In this document: in pieces, positions 36,890 through 45,849 of the stretch
Layout of the letters: the number at the start of each line of letters is the position of its first letter
Numbering within the stretch: position 1 is the first letter of the stretch
The notes under the pieces: generated by a model
Databases searched by the model: none
What the model was told of the DNA's origin: nothing
Seen by the model: only the letters and a program-made list of their open reading frames with translations
Assembly: GCF_006716815.1 (NCBI RefSeq)
Contig: NZ_VFPS01000002.1
Span: 496,001 to 560,000 of the forward strand
Direction of reading: 5' to 3'
Origin: Microbacterium lacticum
GTDB taxonomy: Bacteria; Actinomycetota; Actinomycetes; Actinomycetales; Microbacteriaceae
DNA length: 64,000 nucleotides
Made by a program: the position numbers and the translations under genes

Positions 36890-38181
36890 CGCGGCCGCTC
36901 CCAGTCGAGACGGACGGTCGTGCCGTCCTTGCCGGTCTGCACGCGGGCGCGTCCGCCGGCGGCGGCCATGCGCGCGACGATCGAGCCGCGGATGCCGAGG
37001 CGATCGACGGGCACCTCGGCCGGCGCGAATCCCGGCCCGGAGTCGGAGATGCGCACCGCGATCGCCCTCTCATCGGCGCGCACCGCGACGGCGAGCCCCT
37101 GCGCGCCCGCGTGCTGCACGGCGTTGGCGATCGCCTGCGTCGCCGCCAGCACGATCGCCCGTGCGACCCGGCCCGGCACGGGCGGGGCGCTCGAAGCCAC
37201 GTCGGCGTCGACCGTGAGGCTCAGCTCGAGTTCGGCGGCGGCGCGCTCGATGCCCGAGACGACGGATGCCACCGGCACCGCCTCGTCCGAGCCCTCGCCC
37301 ACGTCCTGCTCGGCGTTCGCGAGACGCGTGAGCGCCTCCCGCGCCATCGTGACGGCGAGCGCCTCCTCGCGCGGCGTCGAGGCGCGCTCGGCGGCGATCA
37401 GCGCCGCCAGCACGCTGTCGTGCATGAGCGCCGCCACCGCGACCCGCTCGGTCTCGACGGCATCGGCCTCCGCCGCGGCGGCATAGGAGGCCACCGCATC
37501 GCCGCGCGCGCGATCGATGCCGACCGCGGCGGAACGGAGCATCCAGCCGAGGGCGATGATGACGCCGGCGAGGATGAGCGCGAACACGGCATCCAGCACC
37601 ACCCCCACGCTCTGCGCGGCATCCACGCCCTGCCCTGTGACGAGGCCCTGCGCCGTGCCGCCAGGCGCCCCCTCGAGCTGGATCAGCCGCACCGCACCGT
37701 ACAGCGCCGACACGAGCACCGCCCAGACGATCTGCAGCACCAGGTCGAACGCCATCACCGCCGCCGCCGTCGCGACGTTGAGGAGGTACCAGATCCACGG
37801 CTGCACCGACGGGTCGACCGCGGCCCCGGCCGACGCGACCGGCCACAACGCCAGCACGGCGACGAGGGCGAGGGCGCACACCCGACTGGCGCCGCGGGCG
37901 AACGCCCCGGTCGTGAGCGCGAGGATCATCGCGGCGAGCGGCGCGAACGCGAGAGCGATGAGCGCGGTCTCCCACCCCCACGCGGCGCGCGGCGTCGCGA
38001 TCGCGTTGAGGAACGCCTGCGTGCCGAGCACCGCGCAGCCGAGCGCCACGACGAGCGAGACGATGCGCTCCACGCGCGCCTCGGTGAACCGCTCGGCACC
38101 GCCGGCGATGTCGCCGAGGGGTGCCCGCACGGCCGGATCGGTCGCGATGGGCAGGCGCTCAGCGGCCACCGGCACCGTCAC
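36886..38181 (-). CDS. Membrane sensor histidine kinase (NarL-system type)
   Basis: The 431-residue protein has six to eight membrane segments in residues 35-220, a phospho-acceptor helix ALMHDSVLAAL (H254) and an HATPase domain with AIANAVQHA as N box and ISDSGPGF and LGIRGSIVARM as G boxes. The M-H-D-S-V form of the H box is like the HisKA_3 group that pairs with NarL-type regulators. The GTG start lies inside the 3' end of the regulator gene (23-bp overlap). It phosphorylates the regulator encoded just upstream; the stimulus is unknown. Confidence 0.85.
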   Translation of the reverse strand: MTVPVAAERLPIATDPAVRAPLGDIAGGAERFTEARVERIVSLVVALGCAVLGTQAFLNAIATPRAAWGWETALIALAFAPLAAMILALTTGAFARGASRVCALALVAVLALWPVASAGAAVDPSVQPWIWYLLNVATAAAVMAFDLVLQIVWAVLVSALYGAVRLIQLEGAPGGTAQGLVTGQGVDAAQSVGVVLDAVFALILAGVIIALGWMLRSAAVGIDRARGDAVASYAAAAEADAVETERVAVAALMHDSVLAALIAAERASTPREEALAVTMAREALTRLANAEQDVGEGSDEAVPVASVVSGIERAAAELELSLTVDADVASSAPPVPGRVARAIVLAATQAIANAVQHAGAQGLAVAVRADERAIAVRISDSGPGFAPAEVPVDRLGIRGSIVARMAAAGGRARVQTGKDGTTVRLDWERPR

Positions 38182-38827
38182 CGCGGTCGCTCACGACGAG
38201 CCCGTCCTCCATCGCACGGCGGAGCAGGTCGACCTTCGTCGGCGCGGGTCGGCCAACCTCGACGTATTTGACGCGCACGCGCGTGATGTTCTCCTTCGCC
38301 GTCGAGTAGGCGATTCCGAGACGATCGGCCACCGCCTTCAGCGGCAGCCCGGCGGCGTACAGCCGTAGCACGTCGCGCTCCCGCGCCGACAGTTGCGCAT
38401 CGGCGAAGGCGCGGTCGCCCTCGACCGCGGTCGCCCACTCGATGTTCTCGAGCGGCTCGCCGTGCGCGATCGTGCGGATCGCGGCCATCACGTCCCCGGT
38501 GCGCGACGCCTTGCTCAGGATGCCGGTGGCTCCGGCGGCGAGCGCCTCGCGCACCGCGGCGGCCCGGTCGGCGACGCTGTGGATGAGCACCGGCGATCCG
38601 TCGGCGACCAGCCGCGTGACGTTCTCGGTGACCGTGGTGCCGTCGCCGAGGGTCAGATCGAGCACGACGACGTCGGCGGGTGCGGCGCCCGACTCCGCGC
38701 GCCAGTCGAGGTAGCAGCGCACCGTGCTGCCCGAGAAGACGACCTCTTTCGTGCCCGACCGCGCGCACGCCGCTTCGAGCCCGAGTCGCACCGACTCGTG
38801 GTCGTCGATCAGGGCGACGCGGATCAT
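38159..38827 (-). CDS. Response regulator, NarL/FixJ family
   Basis: The 222-residue protein has a receiver domain with the acidic pair D8/D9, phospho-acceptor D57 (VVVLDLT) and K106 (LSKA). A C-terminal LuxR-type helix-turn-helix starts LSARERDVLRLYAAGLPLKAV near residue 147. TAGGCT lies 6 nt before the ATG, so the three-gene operon starts here with a leaderless mRNA. The kinase and a kinase-like protein follow with overlaps. Target genes are unknown. Confidence 0.92.
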   Translation of the reverse strand: MIRVALIDDHESVRLGLEAACARSGTKEVVFSGSTVRCYLDWRAESGAAPADVVVLDLTLGDGTTVTENVTRLVADGSPVLIHSVADRAAAVREALAAGATGILSKASRTGDVMAAIRTIAHGEPLENIEWATAVEGDRAFADAQLSARERDVLRLYAAGLPLKAVADRLGIAYSTAKENITRVRVKYVEVGRPAPTKVDLLRRAMEDGLVVSDRGDGAGGR

Positions 38828-38836
38828 GCGGTCAGC

Positions 38837-40246
38837 CTAGCCAGACGTGCGGGCGAGCATCGCCACCGCCTCGACGTGGTGCGAGTGCGGGAACAGGTCG
38901 AACGCGTCGATGCGGAGCGGCTCGTAGCCGTGCCCGCGGAACGTGCCGAGGTCGCGCGCGAGGGCGACAGGGTCGCACGCGACGTAGACGATGGATGCCG
39001 GGGCGAGGCCCGCGATCCGGTCGACCACCTCGCGCCCCGCCCCCGCCCGCGGCGGGTCGAGCAGCACGACCCCGCGGGCGAGCCGCGCCCGCTCGGCGGC
39101 GCCCGCCTGCGCCGAGAGGCTCGCGAGGTAGCGGTCGGCGCGCGCGGTCTCGGCCCGTGCACCGACCCACTCGGCGAGGTTCTCCCCCGCGTGCTCGGTG
39201 GCCCGGGCATCCGACTCGACGCTGGTGACGCGCGTTCCCGCGCCTCCGGCCTCGGCGATCGCCGCGGCGAACAGGCCCACCCCGCCGTAGAGGTCGAGGT
39301 GCTGCGCGGCGGGATCGACGCCGCCCACGGTCTCGAGCGCCCGGCGGACCGCGCCGGTGAGCGTCGCCGCCGCGAGGCGGTGCACCTGCCAGAACCCGCC
39401 GGCATCGACGAGGAAGCGGCGGTCGCCGACGCGCTCGATGACGGTCTCCCGGGCGGTCGGGTCTTCCGGCGCGCGGGGCACCCGCGGCGCGGGGCGGCGC
39501 GAACGCGCCCCACGACCGGCCCGTGCACCGCGGCCGCGCGGCGCGTCGGCGCGCTCGGCGCGTTCCGAGCCCTCCGGGCGCGGCTGCTCGGGGCGCACGA
39601 TCACCCGCACGCCGCCCTCGTCCGGCTGCACGAGGTCGACCCGACCGGGGGCGAAGCCCTCGAGACTCCGGGCGACCTCCTCGATCTCGGCGGTCGCGAG
39701 CGGCAGGTCGGGCGTCTCGATGACGCGGTGGCTGCGCGCCGCGAACGGGCCGATGCGCCCCTCCTCGTCGACGTGCAGGCTCACCCGGGTACGCCAGCGC
39801 AGGCCGTCGGATGCCTCCGCGCCGGAGCTGTCCGCGTCGCCCGCGTCGCCGCGCCCGCCCGCGTCGCCGGCCGGCGAGATCGTCGTCTCGGGCTCGGAGA
39901 CGCCCCCGAACCGGGTGAGCGCGTCGTCGAGCACGCGCTTCTTCAGCACCCGCTGTTCGTCGAGGTCGAGGTGGCCGAAGTCGGCGCCGCCGGGGCGCTC
40001 CGCCGGCGGGACCGACACGTCGGCCGCGGCCCACACGTGCGGGCGACGGTGGGCGGAGGCATCCAGGACGTCCACGACGTCGGCGCGCCAGAAGGCGGCC
40101 TTCGCGGTGTCGGTGAGCTCGGCGCGCACGCGCTCGCCGGGAATGGCCCCCTCGACGAAGACGACCCGCCCCTCGTGCCGGGCGACGAAGACGCCGCCGT
40201 GAGCGACGTCGGTGACGTCGAGGTCGAGAAGGTCTCCGGGCTGCAT
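38837..40246 (-). CDS. Class I SAM-dependent RNA methyltransferase, TrmA/RumA type with TRAM domain
   Basis: The 469-residue protein has an N-terminal TRAM RNA-binding domain (residues 1-60, with HGGVFVARHEGRVVFVEGAIPGE). The C-terminal methyltransferase domain has LDLYGGVGLFA near 322, a V-V-L-L-D-P-P-R-A-G catalytic loop near 403 and the nucleophilic cysteine in IVYVACDP near 430. The family methylates uridine C5 in rRNA or tRNA. An Arg/Gly/Pro-rich insert of about 40 residues (near 230-270) separates the halves and is not part of the family core. It may be an extra RNA-binding tail. Confidence 0.85.
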   Translation of the reverse strand: MQPGDLLDLDVTDVAHGGVFVARHEGRVVFVEGAIPGERVRAELTDTAKAAFWRADVVDVLDASAHRRPHVWAAADVSVPPAERPGGADFGHLDLDEQRVLKKRVLDDALTRFGGVSEPETTISPAGDAGGRGDAGDADSSGAEASDGLRWRTRVSLHVDEEGRIGPFAARSHRVIETPDLPLATAEIEEVARSLEGFAPGRVDLVQPDEGGVRVIVRPEQPRPEGSERAERADAPRGRGARAGRGARSRRPAPRVPRAPEDPTARETVIERVGDRRFLVDAGGFWQVHRLAAATLTGAVRRALETVGGVDPAAQHLDLYGGVGLFAAAIAEAGGAGTRVTSVESDARATEHAGENLAEWVGARAETARADRYLASLSAQAGAAERARLARGVVLLDPPRAGAGREVVDRIAGLAPASIVYVACDPVALARDLGTFRGHGYEPLRIDAFDLFPHSHHVEAVAMLARTSG

Positions 40247-40337
40247 CCCTCCATCATCTCGCGCCCGGCCTGGGGATCTCCCGCCCGCGAGGAGCCGTCG
40301 GCCTCGGACGTGCGGCCCAAGAACGTAGCCTGGGCGC

Positions 40338-40994
40338 ATGCGCGTATGCCTGGCCTCCACCTCCCCCGCCCGCCTGATGCTGCTGCGGCAGTCGGGCATC
40401 GAACCCGAGACCCGCGCGCCGGCGGTCGACGAGGAGGCGGTCATCGAGGAGATCGAGTCGCGCGAAGGCCGCACCCTCGCCCCCGACGAGCACGTGCTCC
40501 TCCTCGCGCGGCGGAAGGCCGCCGACGTCGCCGCGACGATCGCGGCCACCGACCCGGCGTTCGACGGCATCGTCATCGGCGGCGACTCGATGTTCGAGCT
40601 CGGCGGCGCCGTGCTCGGCAAGCCGTACACCGCCGACGTCGCCGCCGAACGGTGGCGCGAAATGCGCGGGCGCACCGGGGTGCTGCACTCCGGACACAGC
40701 GTCTACCGCGTCACGCCCGACGCGCCCGCCCGCGAGGCGCACGCGGTCGCCGCCGCCGCGGTCACCTTCGCGGCCGATGTGACCGACGCCGAGATCGCGG
40801 CCTACGTCGCCACCGGCGAACCCCTGCACGTCGCCGGCGCGTTCACCGTCGACGGCCTCGGCGGCGCGTTCATCGAACGGGTCGACGGCGACCCCTCGAC
40901 GGTCGTCGGCATGTCCCTGTCGACCCTGCGGCACCTCTGCGCCGAGCTGGGCGTCTCCTGGACGGATCTGTGGAACCGCACGGATGCCTCGTAG
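40338..40994 (+). CDS. maf: Maf-like nucleotide pyrophosphatase
   Basis: The 218-residue protein has the Maf start CLASTSPARLMLLRQSGI at residues 4-21, DEEAVIEE near 31, ARRKAADVA near 57, IGGDSMFELGG near 79 with the catalytic aspartate, and GKPYTADVAAERWREMRGRTG near 95. Maf enzymes hydrolyse non-canonical or excess nucleoside triphosphates to monophosphates. TAGCCT is 6 nt before the ATG. It lies between the RNA methyltransferase and accA3, the usual actinobacterial context. Confidence 0.93.
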   Translation: MRVCLASTSPARLMLLRQSGIEPETRAPAVDEEAVIEEIESREGRTLAPDEHVLLLARRKAADVAATIAATDPAFDGIVIGGDSMFELGGAVLGKPYTADVAAERWREMRGRTGVLHSGHSVYRVTPDAPAREAHAVAAAAVTFAADVTDAEIAAYVATGEPLHVAGAFTVDGLGGAFIERVDGDPSTVVGMSLSTLRHLCAELGVSWTDLWNRTDAS

Positions 40995-40997
40995 CTT

Positions 40998-41030
40998 CTC
41001 ACACACGATTTCTCGCTGATCTTGTGCGAG
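40998..41030. other. Imperfect hairpin between maf and accA3
   Basis: CTCACACACGAT (40998-41009) and ATCTTGTGCGAG (41019-41030) pair at 10 of 12 positions around a 9-nt loop. It lies just behind the maf stop and about 30 bp before the accA3 -10. It may end the maf transcript or be an operator for accA3; the sequence does not decide. Confidence 0.35.
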
Positions 41031-41072
41031 TGATCCAAAGCCGACCCGCTTCTGCTGGATAGGCTGGCATCC

Positions 41073-42878
41073 ATGCCTTCCCTCGACACGGCGCCCGCGC
41101 GCCCGGCGACCCCCCGCACGATCACGAAGGTGCTCGTCGCCAACCGAGGCGAGATCGCCGTGCGCGTGATCCGCGCGGCACGCGACGCCGGCAAGGGCTC
41201 GGTCGCCGTCTACGCCGATCAGGACCGCGACGCCCTGCACACCCGCCTCGCCGACGAGGCCTATGCGCTCGGCGGTGCGACGAGCGCCGACACCTACCTG
41301 TTGATCGAGAAGATCCTCTCCGTCGCGCGGCGCTCCGGCGCCGACGCGGTGCACCCCGGTTACGGCTTCCTCGCCGAGAACGCCGACTTCGCGCGCGCCG
41401 TAATCACGGCGGGTCTCATCTGGATCGGTCCGTCGCCCGAGGCCATCGAGGCCCTCGGCGACAAGGTCACCGCACGCCACGTCGCCGAGAAGGTCGGCGC
41501 GCCGCTCGCCCCGGGCACCCCCGGCCCCGTCGCGGGGGCCGACGAGGTGATCGCGTTCGCCGAGCAGTACGGGCTGCCGATCGCGATCAAGGCCGCCTAC
41601 GGCGGCGGGGGACGCGGGCTCAAGGTCGCCCGCGAGCTCGACGAGGTCGCCGAGCAGTTCGAGTCCGCCACCCGCGAGGCGGTCGCCGCGTTCGGACGCG
41701 GCGAGTGCTTCGTCGAGAAGTACCTCGACCGTCCGCGCCACGTCGAGACGCAGTGCCTCGCCGACGCCGAGGGCAACGTCGTCGTGATCTCGACGCGCGA
41801 CTGCTCCCTGCAGCGGCGCCACCAGAAGCTCGTCGAGGAGGCGCCCGCGCCCTTCCTCACCGACGAACAGACCCGCACGCTGTACGAGTCGTCCAAGGCG
41901 ATCCTGAAAGAGGTCGGCTACGTCGGCGCCGGCACGTGCGAGTTCCTGATCGGCGCCGACGGCACGATCTCGTTCCTCGAGGTCAACACGCGCCTGCAGG
42001 TCGAGCACCCCGTCTCCGAAGAGGTGACCGGCATCGATCTCGTGCGCGAGCAGTTCCGCCTCGCCGAGGGCGGCACGCTCGACTACGACGACCCCGAGCC
42101 CGTCGGCCACTCGATCGAGTTCCGCATCAACGGGGAGGACCCGGGCCGGAACTTCCTGCCGCAGCCCGGACGCATCCACCAGTTCAAGACGTTCGGCGGC
42201 CCCGGCATCCGTCTCGACTCCGGCGTCACCGCCGGCGACAGCGTGTCGGGCGCGTTCGACTCGCTGCTCGGCAAGCTCATCGTCACCGGCCGCGACCGCG
42301 CCGAGGCGCTCGAGCGCTCGCGCCGCGCCCTCGACGAGTTCGAGGTCGCCGGCCTGCCGACGGTGCTGCCGTTCCACCGTGTCGTCGTGCGCGAGCCCGC
42401 CTTCACCGCCGAGGACGGCCGGTTCGGCGTGTTCACGCGCTGGATCGAGACCGAGTTCGTGAACGACATCCCGCCGTGGGATGGCGAGGCCGAGGCTCCC
42501 GAAGAGCCCGAGCCCCGGCACACCGTCGTCGTGGAGGTGTCGGGCAAGCGCCTCGAGGTGAGCCTGCCCGACCGCATCGCGGTCGCGCCGGTGAAGATCG
42601 GCCGCCCCGCCGCCGCTCCCCCGTCGCGTCGGCTGCACGCCCCGTCGGCCTCCGCGGCCGCGTCGGGCGACGCGGTGAAGTCGCCGATGCAGGCGACCGT
42701 CGTCAAGGTCGCCGTCGCCGAGGGCCAGCAGGTCGTCACGGGCGACCTCGTCGTCGTGCTCGAGGCCATGAAGATGGAGCAGCCCCTGCAGGCGCACAAG
42801 GACGGCGTGGTCGGCGCGATCGACGCGACGCCGGGCACCACGGTGTCCTCCGGCCACCAGCTGCTCACCATCTCCTGA
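41073..42878 (+). CDS. accA3: Acyl-CoA carboxylase alpha chain: biotin carboxylase and BCCP
   Basis: The 601-residue protein joins a biotin carboxylase (residues 10-450) and a biotin carrier domain (530-601). Motifs are [17 protein letters not shown] at the start, the ATP-binding [12 protein letters not shown] near 170, the [17 protein letters not shown] stretch near 248, and [18 protein letters not shown] near 305. The biotinylated lysine is K567 in EAMKMEQP. It carboxylates biotin for AccD. TAGGCT lies 7 nt before the ATG. The BirA needed for its activation is encoded at 32525. Confidence 0.97.
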   Translation: MPSLDTAPARPATPRTITKVLVANRGEIAVRVIRAARDAGKGSVAVYADQDRDALHTRLADEAYALGGATSADTYLLIEKILSVARRSGADAVHPGYGFLAENADFARAVITAGLIWIGPSPEAIEALGDKVTARHVAEKVGAPLAPGTPGPVAGADEVIAFAEQYGLPIAIKAAYGGGGRGLKVARELDEVAEQFESATREAVAAFGRGECFVEKYLDRPRHVETQCLADAEGNVVVISTRDCSLQRRHQKLVEEAPAPFLTDEQTRTLYESSKAILKEVGYVGAGTCEFLIGADGTISFLEVNTRLQVEHPVSEEVTGIDLVREQFRLAEGGTLDYDDPEPVGHSIEFRINGEDPGRNFLPQPGRIHQFKTFGGPGIRLDSGVTAGDSVSGAFDSLLGKLIVTGRDRAEALERSRRALDEFEVAGLPTVLPFHRVVVREPAFTAEDGRFGVFTRWIETEFVNDIPPWDGEAEAPEEPEPRHTVVVEVSGKRLEVSLPDRIAVAPVKIGRPAAAPPSRRLHAPSASAAASGDAVKSPMQATVVKVAVAEGQQVVTGDLVVVLEAMKMEQPLQAHKDGVVGAIDATPGTTVSSGHQLLTIS

Positions 42879-42882
42879 CCCG

Positions 42883-43374
42883 ATGGACGGACGCGTCGTG
42901 CGGGCACGGGTGAAGCGGGGCGGGCGCCTGCGGACGGGCGCCGCCGTGGCATCCGTGCTGCTCCTCGGCTCGCTCGCGGGCCTCACCGGGTGCGGCACGA
43001 CCGGACCCTCCGACGCCGACCGGGCGTCGTGGCAGAGCTGGGCCGCCGCAATCGTCGACAGCGACCCGGATGCCACGGTGTCCGGCGGATTCGACGCGAA
43101 CGCCGACCCGGCGTCCGCGACGGTCGACTTCAACACTCCGACCGCGTTCCAGGCGCTCGAACTGCGCTGCATCGGCACCGACCGCGCCGAGTTCTCGCTC
43201 GCCTTCGTCGCGGAGGACGCGACGATCGACAGCCGTCAGGACATCGTCTGCCAGGGCGGCGCCACGCGCACGGCGATCGCCGTGCCGATCGCGGTGCGCG
43301 ACCTCGTCTCGCTCACGGTGACGGCGACCTCCGCCGACGGCGAAGGCGTCTGGACGGCGCAGCTGCAGCGCTGA
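42883..43374 (+). CDS. Small lipoprotein, function unknown
   Basis: The 163-residue protein has a lipoprotein signal peptide with the lipobox LTGC ending at C37, so it should be anchored on the outer face of the membrane. The mature part has two cysteines (in LRCIGTD and IVCQGG) that may form a disulfide, and alternating beta-strand sequence. It begins 5 bp after accA3 and is likely co-transcribed. No family was recognised. Confidence 0.7.
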   Translation: MDGRVVRARVKRGGRLRTGAAVASVLLLGSLAGLTGCGTTGPSDADRASWQSWAAAIVDSDPDATVSGGFDANADPASATVDFNTPTAFQALELRCIGTDRAEFSLAFVAEDATIDSRQDIVCQGGATRTAIAVPIAVRDLVSLTVTATSADGEGVWTAQLQR

Positions 43375-43379
43375 CGACG

Positions 43380-43395
43380 CGCCGCGTGCGCGGCG
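43380..43395. terminator. GC hairpin between convergent lipoprotein and lpdA genes
   Basis: CGCCGC-GTGC-GCGGCG forms a perfect 6-bp stem with a 4-nt loop in the 63-bp convergent gap. It is followed by a short duplication of GCTCAGCCGAA that repeats the last codons and stop of the minus-strand gene. A terminator is likely but the motif is short. Confidence 0.35.
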
Positions 43396-43437
43396 GCGCG
43401 GCGGCGCTCGCGCTCAGCCGAACAGCCGCGGCGGCGC

Positions 43438-44889
43438 TCAGCCGAAGAAGTCGTCGTCGCGGTTCACGAGGTGCATCGCGCGCGTGGCATCCGTGATCGA
43501 CCCGGTGAGCGAGGGGAACACCGCGAACACGCGCGAGACCTGGTCGACCGTGAGGCGACGCTCGACGGCGATCGCGATCGGGTAGATGAGCTCCGACGCG
43601 CGCGGCGCGACGATCACGCCGCCGATGACGGTGCCCGACCCCTCTCGAGCGATGATCTTCACGAAGCCGTCGGAGATGCCCATCATTTTCGCGCGCGCGT
43701 TGGCGGCGAGCGGCAGCTTGTGGACGTAGCCGTTGATCGCGCCGGTGGCGAGGTCCTGCTCCTGCCGGCCGACCGTCGCGATCTCGGGCGCGGTGAAGAT
43801 GTTGGCCGTGATGCGGCGACGCTCGAGCGGGATGACGGTATCGCCGAGCGCGTGGAAGATCGCGGTGCGGCCCTGCATCGACGCGACGGATGCCAGGGGC
43901 ACCAACGTCGTGCAGTCTCCGGCGGCGTAGATGTTCGACACCGATGTGCGGGCGACCCGGTTGACGCGGATGTGCCCCGAGTCGGTCAGCTGCACGCCCG
44001 CCTCGGCGAGGCCGATTCCGGCGGTGTTCGGGATCGACCCGACCGCCATGAGGCAGTGGCTGCCCTCGACCGTGCGGCCGTCGGACAGGGTCACCACGAC
44101 CCCGTCGCCGACGCGCTCGACGCTCTGCGCGCGCGAGCGCGAGAGCACCGTCATGCCGCCGCGGGTGAACACCTTCTCGAGCACGAGCGCGGCATCGTGG
44201 TCCTCGCCGGGCAGCACCTGGTCGCGTGACGAGATGAGCGTGACCTTCGCCCCCAGGTTCATGTACGCGGAGGCGAACTCGGCGCCGGTGACCCCCGACC
44301 CGACCACGATGAGGTGCTCGGGGAGCGCCTTCACGTCGTACAGCTGCGTCCAGGTGAGGATGCGTTCGCCGTCGGGCATCGCCGCGGGCAGCTCGCGCGG
44401 CGACGCTCCGACCGCGACGACCAGGGTGTCGGCCTCGACCCGGTCGAAGTCGGTGCCGCCGGGGCCGGTCGCGACGATCACGGAGTGCGCGTCATCGAGC
44501 CGGCCGTGACCCGAGATGATGCGCACGCCCGCGTCGACGAGCTGCCGGCGCATGTCGTCGGACTGCTGCCGGGCGAGGGAGAGCAGCCGCTTGTTGACGG
44601 CGGCGAGGTTGATGGCGACCTCGGGCTTGAGCGGCCGGCCGCTCTCGCCCTTCGCGTAGAACTCGACGCCGAGGTCGGATGCCTCGGAGATCGCGACCGC
44701 GGCATCCGCCGTCGCGATCAGGCTCTTCGACGGCACGACGTCGGTGATGACGGCGGCGCCGCCGACCCCGGCACGCTCGACGAGGGTCACCTCGGCACCT
44801 AGCTGCGCCGCCGCGAGCGCGGCCTCGTACCCGCCGGGGCCTCCGCCGAGGACGGCGACCGACGGGGAATGCGTGAAGCTCGCGGACAT
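43438..44889 (-). CDS. lpdA: FAD-dependent NAD(P)H-quinone dehydrogenase, LpdA-type
   Basis: The 483-residue flavoprotein has the fold of dihydrolipoamide dehydrogenases: FAD motif LGGGPGGYEAAL near residue 14, NAD motif VVGSGVTGAEFAS near 193 and YAAGDCTTLVPLAS near 305. Where true dehydrogenases have the C-x4-C redox pair, this protein reads GGAAVITDVVPSKS, so it cannot reduce lipoamide. This is the pattern of mycobacterial LpdA (Rv3303c), described as a quinone reductase. GAGAAT lies 6 nt before the ATG. Confidence 0.87.
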   Translation of the reverse strand: MSASFTHSPSVAVLGGGPGGYEAALAAAQLGAEVTLVERAGVGGAAVITDVVPSKSLIATADAAVAISEASDLGVEFYAKGESGRPLKPEVAINLAAVNKRLLSLARQQSDDMRRQLVDAGVRIISGHGRLDDAHSVIVATGPGGTDFDRVEADTLVVAVGASPRELPAAMPDGERILTWTQLYDVKALPEHLIVVGSGVTGAEFASAYMNLGAKVTLISSRDQVLPGEDHDAALVLEKVFTRGGMTVLSRSRAQSVERVGDGVVVTLSDGRTVEGSHCLMAVGSIPNTAGIGLAEAGVQLTDSGHIRVNRVARTSVSNIYAAGDCTTLVPLASVASMQGRTAIFHALGDTVIPLERRRITANIFTAPEIATVGRQEQDLATGAINGYVHKLPLAANARAKMMGISDGFVKIIAREGSGTVIGGVIVAPRASELIYPIAIAVERRLTVDQVSRVFAVFPSLTGSITDATRAMHLVNRDDDFFG

Positions 44890-45018
44890 TGGTCCATTCT
44901 CTCAGGCGCCCACGGGCGGATCCGACCGCGGGGGGCGACCTCCGGGCGCGGGGCCACGATCCTCGCGAGGCGGGGTCGGGATCCTCACGACGCGGGATCG
45001 GGATCCTAGAGTGGAGCC

Positions 45019-45849
45019 ATGTCCGAGTACACGAACCCCCTCGACGACGCCACGGCCGACCCCTTCGAGGTCGCCGCGCAGGCGGCATCCGACATCGCCC
45101 GCCTCACCGGCGTCGACCACCACGACATCGCCCTCACCCTCGGCAGCGGCTGGGGCAAGGCCGCGGAGCTCATCGGCGAGACCACCGCGACGATTCCGGC
45201 GACCGAGGTCACCGGCTTCAGCAAGCCCGCGCTCGCCGGCCACGTCGGCTCGCTCCGGTCGGTCCTCACCCCGACCGGGCGGCGCGTGCTCGTCATCGGC
45301 GCGCGCACGCATTACTACGAGGGCCACGGCGTGCGCCGCGTCGTGCACAGCGTGCGGACCGCGGCGGCGACCGGCGCCACGACGATGGTGCTCACGAACG
45401 GCGCCGGCGGCATCAAGGAGACGTGGACGCCCGGCACGCCGGTGCTGATCAGCGACCACATCAACCTCACCGCCGACTCGCCGCTCGAGGGTGCCACCTT
45501 CATCGACCTGACCGACCTGTACTCGTCGCGGCTGCGCGATCTCGCGCGGACCGTCGACCCGTCGCTCGACGAGGGCGTGTACTGCCAGTTCCGCGGGCCG
45601 CACTACGAGACGCCCGCCGAGGTGCAGATGGCGAAGACGATCGGCGGCCACATCGTCGGCATGTCGACCGCGCTCGAGGCGATCGCCGCCCGCCAGGCGG
45701 GCATGGAGGTGCTCGGCTTCTCGCTCATCACGAACCTCGCCGCGGGCATCCAGAAGACCCCGCTCAGCCACGCCGAGGTGATCGAGGCCGGCCAGGCGGC
45801 CGAGCCGGTGATCTCGGACCTCCTCGCCCGCGTGATCGGGCAGCTGTGA
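45019..45849 (+). CDS. punA: Purine-nucleoside phosphorylase
   Basis: The 276-residue enzyme splits purine nucleosides with phosphate. Family motifs are ALTLGSGWGKAAELI near residue 38, GHVGSL near 74, ARTHYYEGHG near 94 (phosphate/active-site histidine), TNGAGGIKETWTPG near 125 and the M-S-T-A-L-E-A stretch near 215. The trimeric, mammalian-like class II type is indicated. TAGAGT is 6 nt before the ATG. It overlaps the mutase gene by 4 bp (GTGA), so ribose-1-phosphate release is coupled to a phosphohexo-/pentomutase. Confidence 0.94.
   Translation: MSEYTNPLDDATADPFEVAAQAASDIARLTGVDHHDIALTLGSGWGKAAELIGETTATIPATEVTGFSKPALAGHVGSLRSVLTPTGRRVLVIGARTHYYEGHGVRRVVHSVRTAAATGATTMVLTNGAGGIKETWTPGTPVLISDHINLTADSPLEGATFIDLTDLYSSRLRDLARTVDPSLDEGVYCQFRGPHYETPAEVQMAKTIGGHIVGMSTALEAIAARQAGMEVLGFSLITNLAAGIQKTPLSHAEVIEAGQAAEPVISDLLARVIGQL

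Noticed and set aside
43380..43440. Duplicated GCTCAGCCGAA behind lpdA as a mobile repeat
   Set aside because: The copies are only 11-12 bp and lie next to each other, so simple local duplication of the gene end explains them.
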